Assembly: GCF_900102195.1 (NCBI RefSeq)
Contig: NZ_FNBE01000004.1
Coordinates: 124,001 to 188,000 of the forward strand
Direction of reading: 5' to 3'
DNA length: 64,000 bases
Origin: Pseudonocardia oroxyli
Lineage (GTDB): Bacteria; Actinomycetota; Actinomycetes; Mycobacteriales; Pseudonocardiaceae
The stretch's first letter is position 1. Each line of letters opens with the position of its first letter. Both the position numbers and the translations under genes were made by a program. Of this stretch, positions 7,697 to 17,150 are shown one piece after another. The notes under the pieces were generated by a model. That model was not told the origin of the DNA. It was given only the letters and a program-made list of their open reading frames with translations, and did not search any database.

Positions 7697-8740
7697 ATGA
7701 CGCTCGGCGAGCCGATGGTGGCCCGGTGGGGCTCCGAGCACCCCGCCGCGCCACTGGTCGTGGTGGTGCACGGGAACGGCACGAGCGAGCACTCCATGAT
7801 CGAGATCTCGCCGTGGCTGCCGCACGGCCCGGTCGCGTACGCCGCGGTGCGCGCGCCACGGCCCGCGGCGCGCGGCTTCACCTGGTTCACCGACGAGTCC
7901 GAGCTCGCCTCGACCGTCGACTGGCTGCTCGGCTGGCTGGGCGGCGAGGGCGATCCCGACCGGTCGGTGCTCCTGCTCGCCTTCCGCACCGGCGTCACGG
8001 TCGCGGGCGCGCTGCTGCTCGCCGCGCCCGAGCGGTTCTCGGGGGCGGTCCTGCTGCACGGCGCCCTGCCCGCGGGCGAGCTGCCGTCGGGCGCGCTCCG
8101 CGGCGTGCCGGTGTTCCTCGCGGAGGCGACCGAGGAGGGCACCGACCCGGCCGCGCGCACCCGCCACTGGTTGCGGCGTGAGTCCGGGGCCCCGGTCCGG
8201 CTGGCGCGCACCGCGTCCGCGGCGCAGCTGGCGGGCGAGATCGTCGGGGCGGCGGGCGGCTGGCTCGGCGACCGGCTCGACCATCTGCACGCCCACGGCG
8301 AGAACCCGCTGCCCGACGGGCCGGAGGCGGACTGGCCGGGCCTGGGTAGGCTGCCTGCCCGCGCCGGCGGCCCGCCGGACACCACCACGGACCTGCCGCA
8401 GCTCCCGGTCGCCTGCGGCGCCGACCTGTCCGACGCCCTGTGGGAGCGGCTCGACACCCGAGACTGGGCGCCCGCGGCGATCGGCCCGCCGGGCACCCGC
8501 TCCCTGCTCTCCGACCGCGGGCCCTACGTCGACCCGGCCACCCGCGAGCGCGCCCACCTGCACCCCGACGGCAGCGTCCACGTCGCGCTGCCCCCGGCGT
8601 GGGCCTACGACGCGGTCGCAAAGGGATGGGCGGTCCCCCATCCCCTCGCCGGCGTGCGGCTCGACGCTGGCGTGGTCCTGGTCCCCGCGCCGCGCGACCG
8701 GCGCGAGCTGGAGATCGTGGCCGCGCTGGTCAGTCGGTGA
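7697..8740 (+). CDS. alpha/beta-hydrolase-like + luciferase-like domain fusion
   Basis: 347 residues. Residues about 1-190 follow a phospholipase/carboxylesterase-like alpha/beta hydrolase (VVVVHGNGTSEHSMIE oxyanion strand, GAVLLHGALPAG). The nucleophile elbow, usually GxSxG, reads LLAFRTGVTVAG with no Ser, so the hydrolase site looks inactive. Residues about 270-347 (HLHPDGSVHVALPPAW, VPHPLAGVRLDAGVVLVPAP) are a luciferase-like domain homologous to the C-terminus of the protein at 5327-6049. The 3' end overlaps the convergent STAS gene by 11 bp. A sensor or scaffold role is possible but not shown. Confidence 0.75.
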   Translation: MTLGEPMVARWGSEHPAAPLVVVVHGNGTSEHSMIEISPWLPHGPVAYAAVRAPRPAARGFTWFTDESELASTVDWLLGWLGGEGDPDRSVLLLAFRTGVTVAGALLLAAPERFSGAVLLHGALPAGELPSGALRGVPVFLAEATEEGTDPAARTRHWLRRESGAPVRLARTASAAQLAGEIVGAAGGWLGDRLDHLHAHGENPLPDGPEADWPGLGRLPARAGGPPDTTTDLPQLPVACGADLSDALWERLDTRDWAPAAIGPPGTRSLLSDRGPYVDPATRERAHLHPDGSVHVALPPAWAYDAVAKGWAVPHPLAGVRLDAGVVLVPAPRDRRELEIVAALVSR

Positions 8741-9110
8741 GCGCGGCCACCGCCGTGGGGACGTCCGGGAAGCTGCGGTACCGCGCCAGCGCCTGCCGCG
8801 CCCCGATGCCCAGGTGCGGCCCGACCGCGGCGGCCCCGACCAGGTCGAGGGTGATGCCGCGGCGGTCGCAGGCGTGCGCGGCGTGCCGCAGGGCGGCCTC
8901 GCCGCCCGGGTCGACGGCGTCGAGCCCGCCGACGTCGAGCAGCACGTGCCGGGTGACCGCGTGGCCGTAGGCGGCCATCTGCAGGCGGGCGTCCACCAGC
9001 CGGAGCAACCGGGCACCGACCACCCGGTCCAGCGACCCGCGCAGGGTGATCGTGTAGAACCCCGCGGCCGGGACCGCGATGCCCATCGGTGCGGATTCGG
9101 CGAGCGTCAT
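8730..9110 (-). CDS. STAS domain protein, degenerate phosphosite
   Basis: 126-residue single-domain protein resembling anti-sigma factor antagonists: a beta strand FYTITLRGSLD, then HVLLDVGGLDAVDPGGEAALRHAAHAC, then ITLDLVGA. Canonical antagonists have D-S-(S/T)-G at the helix start, where the Ser is phosphorylated by the cognate kinase; here the sequence is VDPGGEAAL, so the phospho-acceptor is missing. It may act constitutively or bind a different partner. No anti-sigma kinase or sigma factor gene is nearby. It lies 38 bp downstream of the nucleoside hydrolase gene on the same strand, possibly cotranscribed. Confidence 0.7.
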   Translation of the reverse strand: MTLAESAPMGIAVPAAGFYTITLRGSLDRVVGARLLRLVDARLQMAAYGHAVTRHVLLDVGGLDAVDPGGEAALRHAAHACDRRGITLDLVGAAAVGPHLGIGARQALARYRSFPDVPTAVAALTD

Positions 9111-9148
9111 GGGTGCACTCCTCCCGGGTCAGGGAGGGGCGGCCTGCT

Positions 9149-10114
9149 TCACCCCACGGACGGACCGTACCGCGCCAGCAGCCGCTCGCGCAGGTGTGGC
9201 GCCAGCGGCGGGTCGATGTCCAGCACGACGCGCACGTGGGCGCCCGGCACGTCGGTCTCGCCGCTGCGCTGGTGGCGCAGGTCGACCAGCGTCTGCCCGC
9301 GGCCGGGTCCGTGCGTGTCGTCCACCACGACCGGGACGGCGGGGGCGTGCGTGGCGGTGATCCCGCCGACGAGCAGCGCGGCGGCCAGCGGGTCGTGCAG
9401 CGCGCAGCCGCGGACGCCGTAGACGCCCTGGTAGAAGGTGAAGTACTGGTCGAGCATGGCCCCGACGGCGCGCGCCGCGGGATCGGCCGAGGCCGCCAGC
9501 GCCGCCTGGTCCGCCTCGGTGAACCGGTGGGCCATGGTGACGTCCAGCGGGACCAGCACGATCGGCCAGGGCGCGGCGACGACCAGGGCCGCCGCCTCGG
9601 GGTCGTTGTGGATGTTGGCCTCGGAGACCGCCGAGACGTTGCCCGAGGTCCGGGCCGCCCCACCCATCACCACGACCCGCCGCACCTTCGTGGGCAGGTC
9701 CGGGTCGAGGTCCAGCGCGGCGGCCAGGTTGGTCAGCGGCCCGACGGCGAGGACCTCCAGCTCGCCCGGGTGCTCGGCCGCGAGCCGGACCAGCATCTCG
9801 GCCGCGGACTCCGCGACCGCCGCCCGGCCCGACGGCGGGAGCGCGACCCCGCCGATCCCGTCGACCCCGTGGACGTGCGGCGCCCCGCCCGCGTACCCCC
9901 CCGCCCGGGGGTCCCGGGCCCCGATCGCCACCGGGACGTCCGCGCCCGCCAACGCGAGGAGGTCCAGGGTGTTCCGCGCGGCGGTCTCGGCGTCGATGTT
10001 GCCGTGTACCGCGCCGATCCCGAGCAGCCGGATCTCGGGCGAGTGCAGCAGGTAGAGGAGGGCCAGCGAGTCGTCGATGCCGGTGTCGCAGTCGAGGTAC
10101 ACGGGGATCGTCAC
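9149..10114 (-). CDS. nucleoside hydrolase (IUNH family)
   Basis: 321 residues. Hydrolyses the N-glycosidic bond of ribonucleosides to ribose and free base (salvage). The N-terminal DCDTGIDDSLAL is the Ca2+-binding Asp cluster of inosine-uridine preferring hydrolases. VVVMGGAARTSGNVS, EANIHNDPEAA and the late ALHDPLAAALL (with the active-site His and a Ca-binding Asp) are further family marks. Length is normal. No transporter or ribokinase lies next to it, so the substrate range is not predictable. The STAS gene follows closely. Confidence 0.92.
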   Translation of the reverse strand: MTIPVYLDCDTGIDDSLALLYLLHSPEIRLLGIGAVHGNIDAETAARNTLDLLALAGADVPVAIGARDPRAGGYAGGAPHVHGVDGIGGVALPPSGRAAVAESAAEMLVRLAAEHPGELEVLAVGPLTNLAAALDLDPDLPTKVRRVVVMGGAARTSGNVSAVSEANIHNDPEAAALVVAAPWPIVLVPLDVTMAHRFTEADQAALAASADPAARAVGAMLDQYFTFYQGVYGVRGCALHDPLAAALLVGGITATHAPAVPVVVDDTHGPGRGQTLVDLRHQRSGETDVPGAHVRVVLDIDPPLAPHLRERLLARYGPSVG

Positions 10115-10158
10115 GGGAGAGATCTTTCCGCACGCCGACGGTGACCCATACTGGGCTC

Positions 10159-10458
10159 ATGTACTTCCGCCTCACCGCCGACGCGGCCGAGCTCGTCGAG
10201 CCCGAGAACGTCACCGCCTTCTCCGTCCGGTCCGACCTGGGCGGCGCAGACCTGGCCGCCGCCGTCGAGCGGGCCGCGCTCGGCGCCGTCCTCCCGGACG
10301 GCGAGCACGTGATGATCGACGTCGCGGCGATCCGCAGGCTGGCCGGGAACGTCCCCGCGGGCTGGGAGGACGACCTCGCCGGGATGCTCGCCTACGCGCA
10401 GAAGAAGGGCTGGACCAGCGAGGACGGCTCAGCGGTGCGGGCGCACGTCGAACACTAG
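10159..10458 (+). CDS. conserved hypothetical protein, 99 aa
   Basis: Small soluble protein from ATG 10159 (MYFRLTADAAELVEP). It has good codon-position bias and a compact alpha/beta pattern (EHVMIDVAAIRRLAGNVP, WEDDLAGMLAYAQKKGW). I do not recognise a named family; the sequence looks like an actinobacterial conserved hypothetical. It is convergent with, and overlaps by 30 bp, the gene at 10429-10944. No function is assigned. Confidence 0.65.
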   Translation: MYFRLTADAAELVEPENVTAFSVRSDLGGADLAAAVERAALGAVLPDGEHVMIDVAAIRRLAGNVPAGWEDDLAGMLAYAQKKGWTSEDGSAVRAHVEH

Positions 10459-10944
10459 CTCCAGCGTCTCGGCCGGCCCGAGCGCGGCGAACCGGTCCCC
10501 CAGCGCGCGCAGCGACCGGAGGGCGGCGAGCCGCCGCTCGGGCCGGTGGGGGCAGCGGCCCTCGCGGACGCCGCCCCATGCGCGCTCGATCCCGTCGGTC
10601 ACCGCGCGCTCCGGGGCGCCCGGGTCGTTCGCGACGAGGTGGACGACCCCGACCAGGGACTCCGTGAGCGCGAGCGCCGCGGCGTTGCGGCGCCGCACCG
10701 CCTCCGACCGGACGCCCGCGCGGGTGCCGGACAGCACCTCGACGCTGTCGAACAGCGCGCCCGCGGCGATGCTGCCGAACAGCCCGTCGGTCAGGCCGAG
10801 CTCCTGCTCAGTGGCGAAGTGGGCCAGGTCGTGGGGGATCAGGTACTTGCGGTCGTAGGAGGTCAGGCGCAGGCGGACACCGTCCGGCCGCACGAGCACC
10901 GCGACGGACCCGCCGCCCGCTCTCCTCCCGAACTCCACCCGCAC
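10429..10944 (-). CDS. conserved hypothetical protein, 171 aa
   Basis: 171-residue protein of unknown function. The central IPHDLAHFATEQELGLTDGLFGSIAAGALFDSVEVL looks like a conserved core with an HDLAH metal-site-like motif, though no protease or hydrolase assignment is justified. No signal peptide or membrane helix. It overlaps the convergent 99-residue gene by 30 bp, and its start lies 57 bp from the end of the acyl-CoA dehydrogenase gene upstream, so it could be the last gene of that leftward unit. Confidence 0.65.
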   Translation of the reverse strand: MRVEFGRRAGGGSVAVLVRPDGVRLRLTSYDRKYLIPHDLAHFATEQELGLTDGLFGSIAAGALFDSVEVLSGTRAGVRSEAVRRRNAAALALTESLVGVVHLVANDPGAPERAVTDGIERAWGGVREGRCPHRPERRLAALRSLRALGDRFAALGPAETLELVFDVRPHR

Positions 10945-11001
10945 GGCCCGAGGGTGCCGGCGGGCTGCCCGTCCGGGCGAGCGGATTTCCCTCCCCCGGC
11001 G

Positions 11002-12051
11002 TCAGAAGCCGAGTCGGCTCGCGAGCACCTCCCGCTGGCGGGCGCTGCTGCCGAGCAGGGCCGCCCCGGTCAGGGCGCGGCGGTAGAACAGGTGGGCGTC
11101 GTGCTCCCGGGTGAAGCCGATGCCGCCGTGGATCTGGATCGACGCCGCGGCGCAGGCCACCGCGGTGTCCGCGGCCTGGAACTTGGCCACCGGCGCGGCC
11201 GTGGCCAGCTCGGGCGAGTCCTCGGCCGCGGCCAGCGCCGCGAACATCACGGCGGCGCGGGCGGCGTCGAGCTCCACGGCGAGCTCCGCGCACCGGTGCT
11301 TGACGGCCTGGAACGAGCCGATCGGCCGGTTGAACTGCACCCGGGTGTGCGCGTACGCCACCGCGGCGCCCAGGCAGGCGCCGGCGGTGCCGAGCAGATC
11401 CGCGGCGAGCAGCACGCGCAGGACGTCGAGCAGCCGGTCGAGGTCCCCCTCGTCCAGCGGGGTCCCGGGGGCGTCGGTGAGCCGCACGGCCGCGACGGGG
11501 CGGGTGAGGTCGAGGGAGTCCTGCCGCTCGGCCTCGAACTCGGTGACCACGTGGAGCACGACCCGGTCGCCGACCAGGGCCGGGACGACCAGCACGTCCG
11601 CCACGTGCCCGTTCGGCACGACCGGCACCGTGCCCGTCAGGGTCTCGCCGTCGGCCCGCACGGGCACCCGCGCGGGGTCGAGGTCCGCCTCCGTGACCAG
11701 GGCCAACGCGCCGATCCGCTCCCCCGCGAGCAGCGGCGGGAGCACCTCCTTGCGGACGTCCGCGCCGCCGAGCCGCAGCACGGCCTCGGCCGCGGCCACC
11801 GTGCCCCAGGCCGGGACGGGCGCGAGCGCCCGGCCGAGCTCCTCGAGCACCAGCGCCGTCTCGACCGGTGTGAACCCGCCGCCGCCGTGCTCCTCGGGGG
11901 CGTGCAGCCCGGCCGCGCCGAAGTCCGTGCACAACCGCTGCCAGAGCAAGCCGTCGTGCCCGTCGGCCGCACGGGGGTCCGCGTGGTCGGCGAGGAAGCT
12001 GCGGATGCTCGCGCGGAACTGGTCCTGTTCGGCGTCGTAGGCGAAGTCCAT
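11002..12051 (-). CDS. acyl-CoA dehydrogenase, shorter partner subunit
   Basis: 349 residues, ATG at 12051 overlapping the upstream stop by one base (TGATG). N-terminal [20 protein letters not shown], middle APEEHGGGGFTPVE, and C-terminal RVQFNRPIGSFQAVKHRCAEL and IQIHGGIGFTREHDAHLFYRR mark the ACAD fold. Short, divergent ACADs paired with a longer one form alpha2beta2 heterotetramers in M. tuberculosis (for example FadE26-FadE27 and FadE28-FadE29), which act on steroid or branched side chains. The coupling here suggests a heteromeric enzyme with the gene at 12051-13310. Substrate is not known, and no steroid-ring genes are nearby. Confidence 0.9.
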   Translation of the reverse strand: MDFAYDAEQDQFRASIRSFLADHADPRAADGHDGLLWQRLCTDFGAAGLHAPEEHGGGGFTPVETALVLEELGRALAPVPAWGTVAAAEAVLRLGGADVRKEVLPPLLAGERIGALALVTEADLDPARVPVRADGETLTGTVPVVPNGHVADVLVVPALVGDRVVLHVVTEFEAERQDSLDLTRPVAAVRLTDAPGTPLDEGDLDRLLDVLRVLLAADLLGTAGACLGAAVAYAHTRVQFNRPIGSFQAVKHRCAELAVELDAARAAVMFAALAAAEDSPELATAAPVAKFQAADTAVACAAASIQIHGGIGFTREHDAHLFYRRALTGAALLGSSARQREVLASRLGF

Positions 12052-13310
12052 CAGGCACCCTTCCCGGGGCGGATCTCGGCGAACGGGCCGCCGTCGAGCC
12101 GGGGTTCGCGTGGCAGCCCGAGCAGCTGCTCGCCGATGATCGTGCGCTGCACCTGCGAGCTCCCCGCGTAGATCGTCCCGGCGCGGGCGTAGAGCAGCTC
12201 GTCGACCCACGCCCTCGACGAGTTGGGCGTGCCGACCTCGGCCACGCGGAGCACCTCGCCGCTGCCCGGCCCGGTCGGCGCGAGCAGCTCCGGGCCGAGG
12301 ATCTCGGCGGCCAGCTCGGTGTAGCGCTGGAAGTACTCGCTCCAGACCAGCTTGCTGATCGCGCCGTCCGCGCCCGGGGTGCGCCCCTGCAGCAGCGCGG
12401 TCAGCCCGCGCAGGCCGCGGTAGCGCATGACCTGCACCCGCGCCGCGCACCAGGCGAGCTCGTCCCGGATCCGCGGGTCGCTCGTCAGGCCGCGGTCGCG
12501 GGCCAGCTCGACGAGCCGGTCGAGGTCCCGGGCGAACTCGATCGCCTGCGTGGTGACCTGGCCGCCGCGTTCGAAGCCCAGCAGTGTCATCGCCGTGCGC
12601 CACCCGCCGCCGACCCCGCCGACGACGAGGTCCGCGCGCGTGCGGGCCCCGGTGAAGAACACCTCGTTGAACAGGGAGTGCCCGGCGGCGTTGACGATCG
12701 GCCGCACCTCCACCCCGGGCTGCTCCATCGGGACCAGCAGGAACGTGATGCCCTTGTGCTTCGGCGCCGCCGGGTCGGTGCGGGCCAACACGAAGATCCA
12801 GTTGGCGGTGTGCCCGGCGGAGGTCCAGATCTTCTGGCCGTCGATCACCCACTCGTCGCCGTCGAGCACGGCGCGGGTGCGCAGGCCCGCCAGGTCGGAC
12901 CCGGCGTCCGGTTCGGAGTAGCCCTGACACCACCGGTGCTCGCCGGACAGGATCCGCGGCAGGAAGTAGGACTTCTGCTCCTCGGTCCCCAGCTGGATCA
13001 GCGTGTTGCCGAGCATGCCGATGCCGAACCCGTCGTTCTCGCCGCCGCTCGGGGCGCCCGCTCGGGCGAGCTCCTCGGCCAGGACGACCTGCTCGACGTC
13101 CGTGAGCCCGGCCCCGCCGTACTCCTTCGGCCAGGAGACGGCGACCAGCCCGTTCTCGGCGAGCGTGGCCCGCCACCGGGTGGCGAACTCCGCCCGCTCG
13201 TCCGGCGGGAGGGCGCCCACCCCGGCCCAGCCCGCAGGCAGGTTCTCGGCGAGGAAGGTCCTGATGCGGGCCCGGAACCGCTCGGCGTCGGGCGGATAGG
13301 TGATGTCCAT
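12051..13310 (-). CDS. acyl-CoA dehydrogenase, longer partner subunit
   Basis: 419 residues. Visible are [36 protein letters not shown] (FAD contact), [17 protein letters not shown], and the C-terminal [19 protein letters not shown]. It is of the FadE26/28-like class that partners with a shorter ACAD. It is translationally coupled with the downstream gene at 11002-12051, so the two probably make one heteromeric flavoenzyme feeding ETF. An operator-like site shared with the SDR pseudogene lies 42 bp upstream of the start, overlapping the end of the antiporter gene. Confidence 0.92.
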   Translation of the reverse strand: MDITYPPDAERFRARIRTFLAENLPAGWAGVGALPPDERAEFATRWRATLAENGLVAVSWPKEYGGAGLTDVEQVVLAEELARAGAPSGGENDGFGIGMLGNTLIQLGTEEQKSYFLPRILSGEHRWCQGYSEPDAGSDLAGLRTRAVLDGDEWVIDGQKIWTSAGHTANWIFVLARTDPAAPKHKGITFLLVPMEQPGVEVRPIVNAAGHSLFNEVFFTGARTRADLVVGGVGGGWRTAMTLLGFERGGQVTTQAIEFARDLDRLVELARDRGLTSDPRIRDELAWCAARVQVMRYRGLRGLTALLQGRTPGADGAISKLVWSEYFQRYTELAAEILGPELLAPTGPGSGEVLRVAEVGTPNSSRAWVDELLYARAGTIYAGSSQVQRTIIGEQLLGLPREPRLDGGPFAEIRPGKGA

Positions 13311-13351
13311 CGACGAGGGATTCTGCGCGGTGGGACCGCCCGCGTCCAGAT

Positions 13352-13368
13352 CGATCGTTCGCTAGAGC
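13352..13368. promoter_or_regulatory. CGATCGTTCG operator-like site 2
   Basis: CGATCGTTCGCTAGAGC matches the site at 6582 except for two adjacent bases. It overlaps the stop of the antiporter gene and lies about 42 bp upstream of the paired acyl-CoA dehydrogenase genes. It is a likely binding site of a TetR-type regulator that would then also have controlled the SDR. Confidence 0.45.
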
Positions 13369-14558
13369 ACGCCCTGCTCCGGCTCCTGCTGCAGCGGGAC
13401 GGGCTCGGGGCGGCGCAGCGCCACCGCGATCGCGGGCAGGACCAGCACGGTCAGCATCCCCGCGCCGACGAGGGCTGCGGCGTTCTCGGGCAGCATCGTG
13501 CCGTTGCGCAACCCGATCTCGCTCAGCGCGACGACCAGGGGTAGGGCGGTGGCGGTGACCAGCGCCTGCTGCACGCGCTCGCGCAGCGACAGCACCCCGA
13601 GGTAGACGAGCAGGGCGGGCAGCCCCCGGATCGCCACCATCAGCCCGAAGAACAGCAGCAGCCGCAGCGGCGCCTGCGCGATGGCGTCGAGGTCGATCGT
13701 CATGCCGGAGTACACGAAGAAGATCGGGATGAGGAACCCGTGCCCGGTGACGTCGAGCTTCTCCTCCAGCACCGGCGCACTCCCGCCCGCCCACCGCCGC
13801 AGCACCATCCCCGCGACGAAGGCGCCCAGCACGGCGTCGAGATGGAAGCGTTCGGTGACGGCGAGGAGCAACACCAGCAGCAGGACGGTGAAGCGCAGCT
13901 GGATCTGGCTGGTCTCGTGCTGGCGCTCGGTGAACACGGCCGCGAGCCGCCCGCCCGGGCGCAGCACCCGGGTGGCGAAGCCGAGCAGCACCGCGAGCAC
14001 CAGGACCGTGCCCAGGGACAGCAGGGCCACCCAGCGGTTGCCGATGCCGAGGAACACCGCGATCGCCAGGATCGGCAGCAGCTCCCCCGCGGCCCCACCC
14101 GCGAGCAGGTAGCTCCCGAACCGGCCGCGCAGCATGGCGTTCTCGCGCAGGATCGGCACGAGCGTGCCCAGCGCCGTGGTGGTCATCGCGAGGGCGACCG
14201 GGACGAACGCGCGCACCACCCCGAGCCAGGTCAGCAGGCCCACCACCGCCAGCCCGACGGCCAGTGACGCGAACCACGCGACGATCGCGCGTCTGCCGGC
14301 GTCCTGCCGGTAGAGCCGCTGGTCGATCTCGTAGCCCGCGAGCAGGAACACGAACCCGAGCCCGAGGTCCGCCAGCGGCTCCACCGCCGTGGGCGAGGCC
14401 AGCCCGAGGACCTGCGGCCCGATGACCATCCCGCCCGCCAGCAGCAGCACCACCTGCGGCACCGGCAGCCTCGGGACCAGCCCCGCGAGCAGGGGGGCGA
14501 ACGCCGCGACCGCCGTGATCGCGAGCAGGCTGTCGAGCGCGCCGGCGATGTCGTCCAC
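13362..14558 (-). CDS. CPA2 family cation/proton antiporter
   Basis: 398-residue integral membrane protein with about 12 hydrophobic segments. GLGFVFLLAGYEIDQ and the later AVLGAFVAGMVLRRW and GHGFLIPIFFVYSGMTIDLDAI are typical of the Na+(K+)/H+ exchanger CPA2 group. The regulatory RCK/TrkA-N domain found in KefB/KefC types is absent, since the protein ends soon after the membrane domain. It would exchange a monovalent cation for protons across the plasma membrane. It is divergent from the thiolase gene, 83 bp away, and upstream of the ACAD pair on the same strand. Confidence 0.9.
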   Translation of the reverse strand: MDDIAGALDSLLAITAVAAFAPLLAGLVPRLPVPQVVLLLAGGMVIGPQVLGLASPTAVEPLADLGLGFVFLLAGYEIDQRLYRQDAGRRAIVAWFASLAVGLAVVGLLTWLGVVRAFVPVALAMTTTALGTLVPILRENAMLRGRFGSYLLAGGAAGELLPILAIAVFLGIGNRWVALLSLGTVLVLAVLLGFATRVLRPGGRLAAVFTERQHETSQIQLRFTVLLLVLLLAVTERFHLDAVLGAFVAGMVLRRWAGGSAPVLEEKLDVTGHGFLIPIFFVYSGMTIDLDAIAQAPLRLLLFFGLMVAIRGLPALLVYLGVLSLRERVQQALVTATALPLVVALSEIGLRNGTMLPENAAALVGAGMLTVLVLPAIAVALRRPEPVPLQQEPEQGVL

Positions 14559-14641
14559 GTCAGTGTCCTTCCTCTCGCAGAGGAGTCGGCCCGGGGGACC
14601 CCGCCGTTAAGGTGATCTCGTTCCACGTCGAAGGAGACACC

Positions 14642-15868
14642 GTGCCCGAAGCAGTGATCGTCGCCGCCGCCCGTTCCCCCATCGGCCGCGCCCGCAAGGG
14701 CTCGCTGGCGAGCATGCGACCGGACGACCTCACCGTCCAGATGGTGCGGGCCGCCCTGGACCAGGTCCCCGCGCTGGACCCCACCGAGATCGACGACCTG
14801 ATCCTCGGCTGCGGCATGCCCGGCGGCGAGTCCGGCGACAACCTCGGCCGCATCGTCGCGGTGCTGCTCGGCCTGGACACCGTGCCAGGCACCACCATCA
14901 CCCGCTACTGCTCCTCCTCGGTGCAGACCACGCGCATGGCCATGCACGCCATCCGGGCCGGCGAGGGGGACGTGTTCGTCTCCGCGGGCGTCGAGACCGT
15001 GTCGCGCTTCGACAAGGGCAGCTCGGACTCCTGGCCGGACACCCACAACCCGCTCTTCACCGATGCCGAGGCCCGCACCGCAGCCACCGCCGAGTCCGGC
15101 ACCGACACCTGGACCGACCCCCGCGCCGACGGCGTCCTCCCGGACGCCTACATCGCCATGGGGCAGACCGCGGAGAACCTCGCCCGGCTCAAGGGCGTCA
15201 CCCGCGAGGACATGGACCGCTTCGGCGTCCGCTCGCAGAACCTCGCCGAGCAGGCGATCGACGCCGGGTTCTACGCCCGTGAGATCACTCCGGTCACCCT
15301 GCCCGACGGCACCACGGTGAGCACCGACGACGGGCCCCGCGCCGGCGTCACCTACGAGGCGGTCTCCCAGCTCAAGCCGGTGTTCCGCCCCGACGGGTTC
15401 GTCACCGCCGGGAACTGCTGCCCGCTCAACGACGGCGCCGCCGCCCTGATCGTCATGTCCGACACCCGGGCCCGTGACCTCGGCCTGACCCCGCTCGCCC
15501 GCGTCGTCTCGACCGGGGTGACCGGGCTGTCCCCGGAGATCATGGGCTACGGACCGGTCGAGGCCTCCAGGCAGGCCCTCGCCCGCGCCGGGATGACCAT
15601 CGACGACGTCGACCTCGTCGAGATCAACGAGGCCTTCGCCGCCCAGGTCATCCCGTCGGCCCGCGACCTGGGCATCGACCCGTTCGGGGACAAGCTCAAC
15701 GTCCACGGCGGCGCCATCGCCGTCGGCCACCCCTTCGGCATGACCGGCGCCCGCATCACCACCACCCTGCTCAACGGCCTGCGCACCAAGGACAAGAGCA
15801 TCGGGCTCGAGACCATGTGCGTCGGCGGCGGCCAGGGCATGGCCGTCGTCTACGAGCGGCTCAGCTGA
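14642..15868 (+). CDS. acetyl-CoA C-acyltransferase (thiolase)
   Basis: 408 residues from GTG 14642, with GAAGGAG upstream. It cleaves 3-ketoacyl-CoA with CoA to acetyl-CoA plus a shortened acyl-CoA, or the reverse. The nucleophile is Cys90 in [40 protein letters not shown] (catalytic His) and the second Cys in [11 protein letters not shown] complete the site. The in-frame ATG upstream at 14612 lacks a ribosome site and adds non-family residues. With the neighbouring acyl-CoA dehydrogenases and crotonase it fits beta-oxidation. Confidence 0.95.
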   Translation: MPEAVIVAAARSPIGRARKGSLASMRPDDLTVQMVRAALDQVPALDPTEIDDLILGCGMPGGESGDNLGRIVAVLLGLDTVPGTTITRYCSSSVQTTRMAMHAIRAGEGDVFVSAGVETVSRFDKGSSDSWPDTHNPLFTDAEARTAATAESGTDTWTDPRADGVLPDAYIAMGQTAENLARLKGVTREDMDRFGVRSQNLAEQAIDAGFYAREITPVTLPDGTTVSTDDGPRAGVTYEAVSQLKPVFRPDGFVTAGNCCPLNDGAAALIVMSDTRARDLGLTPLARVVSTGVTGLSPEIMGYGPVEASRQALARAGMTIDDVDLVEINEAFAAQVIPSARDLGIDPFGDKLNVHGGAIAVGHPFGMTGARITTTLLNGLRTKDKSIGLETMCVGGGQGMAVVYERLS

Positions 15869-15875
15869 GGGTTGT

Positions 15876-15896
15876 GGCCCCGGATCCTCCGGGGCT
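15876..15896 (+). terminator. hairpin after thiolase gene
   Basis: GCCCCGGA and TCCGGGGC arms around a 3-base loop, 8 bases after the thiolase stop. A short GC-rich stem without a T-run; probable terminator separating the thiolase from xylA. Confidence 0.5.
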
Positions 15897-15942
15897 ACAG
15901 TCCGGCCGAATTAGTTCAGGTTCCATCGAAAAGGAGCGGACG

Positions 15943-17109
15943 ATGAGGTCGCCCACCCCCGCGGACAGGTTCTCCTTCGGTCTCTGGACGGTCGGGTGGG
16001 AGGCCCGCGACCCCTTCGGCGAGGCGACCCGCCCCCCGCTCGACGTCGTCGAGGCCGTCCACCGGCTGGCCGAGCGGGGCGCCTGGGGCCTGACCTTCCA
16101 CGACGACGACCTGTTCGGCTTCCGCCCGGACGAGTCGACCCGGGACAAGCAGGTCGGCAGGCTGCGCGAGGTCCTGGAGAGCACCGGGATGGTCGTCCCG
16201 ATGATCACGACCAACCTGTTCACCCACCCCGTGTTCAAAGACGGCGGCTTCACCGGCAACGACCGCGGCGTCCGCCGGTTCGCCCTGCGGAAGGTGCTGC
16301 GCAACATCGAGCTGGCGGCCGAGCTCGGCGCGCAGACGTTCGTGCTGTGGGGCGGCCGCGAGGGCGCGGAGTACGAGTCCGCGAAGGACGTCCGGGCCGC
16401 GCTGGACCGCTACGCCGAGGCGATGGACCTGCTCTGCGCCTTCGTCCTCGACCGCGGCTACGACATCCGGTTCGCCCTCGAGCCCAAGCCCAACGAGCCC
16501 CGCGGGGACATCCTGCTCCCGACGGTCGGGCACGCGCTGGCCTTCATCGAGCGGCTGGAGCACCCCGAGCTGGTCGGGGTGAACCCCGAGGTCGGCCACG
16601 AGCAGATGGCCGGGCTCAACTTCGCCCACGGCATCGCCCAGGCGCTCTGGGCGGGCAAGCTGTTCCACATCGACCTCAACGGACAGCGCGGCGCCAAGTA
16701 CGACCAGGACCTGGTGTTCGGCCACGGCGACCTGCTGAACGCCTTCGCGCTGGTCGACCTGCTGGAGACCGCGGGCTACGAGGGGCCCCGGCACTTCGAC
16801 TACAAGCCCTCGCGCACCGAGGACATCACCGGGGTGTGGGACTCGGCGTCGGCCAACATGCGCACCTACCTGATCCTGGCCGAGCGGGCCGCGGCCTTCC
16901 GCGCGGATCCCGAGGTCGTGCAGGCGCAGGCGCTCGCGGGCATCCCGGACCTGGCCCTGCCGACCCTGGACCCCGGCGAGTCCCTCCAGGACCTGCTCGC
17001 GGACCGCAGCGCCTTCGAGGACTACGACCCGGACGCCGCGGGCGAACGCGGCTACGGCTTCGTCCGCCTCCACCAGCTGGCCCTCGAACACCTCACCGGC
17101 GCCCGCTGA
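15943..17109 (+). CDS. xylA: xylose isomerase
   Basis: 388 residues, ATG 15943 with AAAGGAG upstream. Interconverts D-xylose and D-xylulose (and glucose/fructose) using two divalent metals; cytosolic. [17 protein letters not shown] at the N-terminus, the catalytic His in [10 protein letters not shown] (about residue 54), the metal ligands in [13 protein letters not shown] and the [15 protein letters not shown] segment are diagnostic of the short class I actinobacterial enzymes. The adjacent downstream ROK gene is the likely XylR. TTAGTTCAGG about 35 bp upstream of the start resembles an operator half-site, but I cannot confirm this. No xylulokinase gene is nearby. Confidence 0.97.
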   Translation: MRSPTPADRFSFGLWTVGWEARDPFGEATRPPLDVVEAVHRLAERGAWGLTFHDDDLFGFRPDESTRDKQVGRLREVLESTGMVVPMITTNLFTHPVFKDGGFTGNDRGVRRFALRKVLRNIELAAELGAQTFVLWGGREGAEYESAKDVRAALDRYAEAMDLLCAFVLDRGYDIRFALEPKPNEPRGDILLPTVGHALAFIERLEHPELVGVNPEVGHEQMAGLNFAHGIAQALWAGKLFHIDLNGQRGAKYDQDLVFGHGDLLNAFALVDLLETAGYEGPRHFDYKPSRTEDITGVWDSASANMRTYLILAERAAAFRADPEVVQAQALAGIPDLALPTLDPGESLQDLLADRSAFEDYDPDAAGERGYGFVRLHQLALEHLTGAR

Positions 17110-17150
17110 CCCGGCCCGCGCCTTCGGCGCCGATCTCTCGGGAGGTCGTC

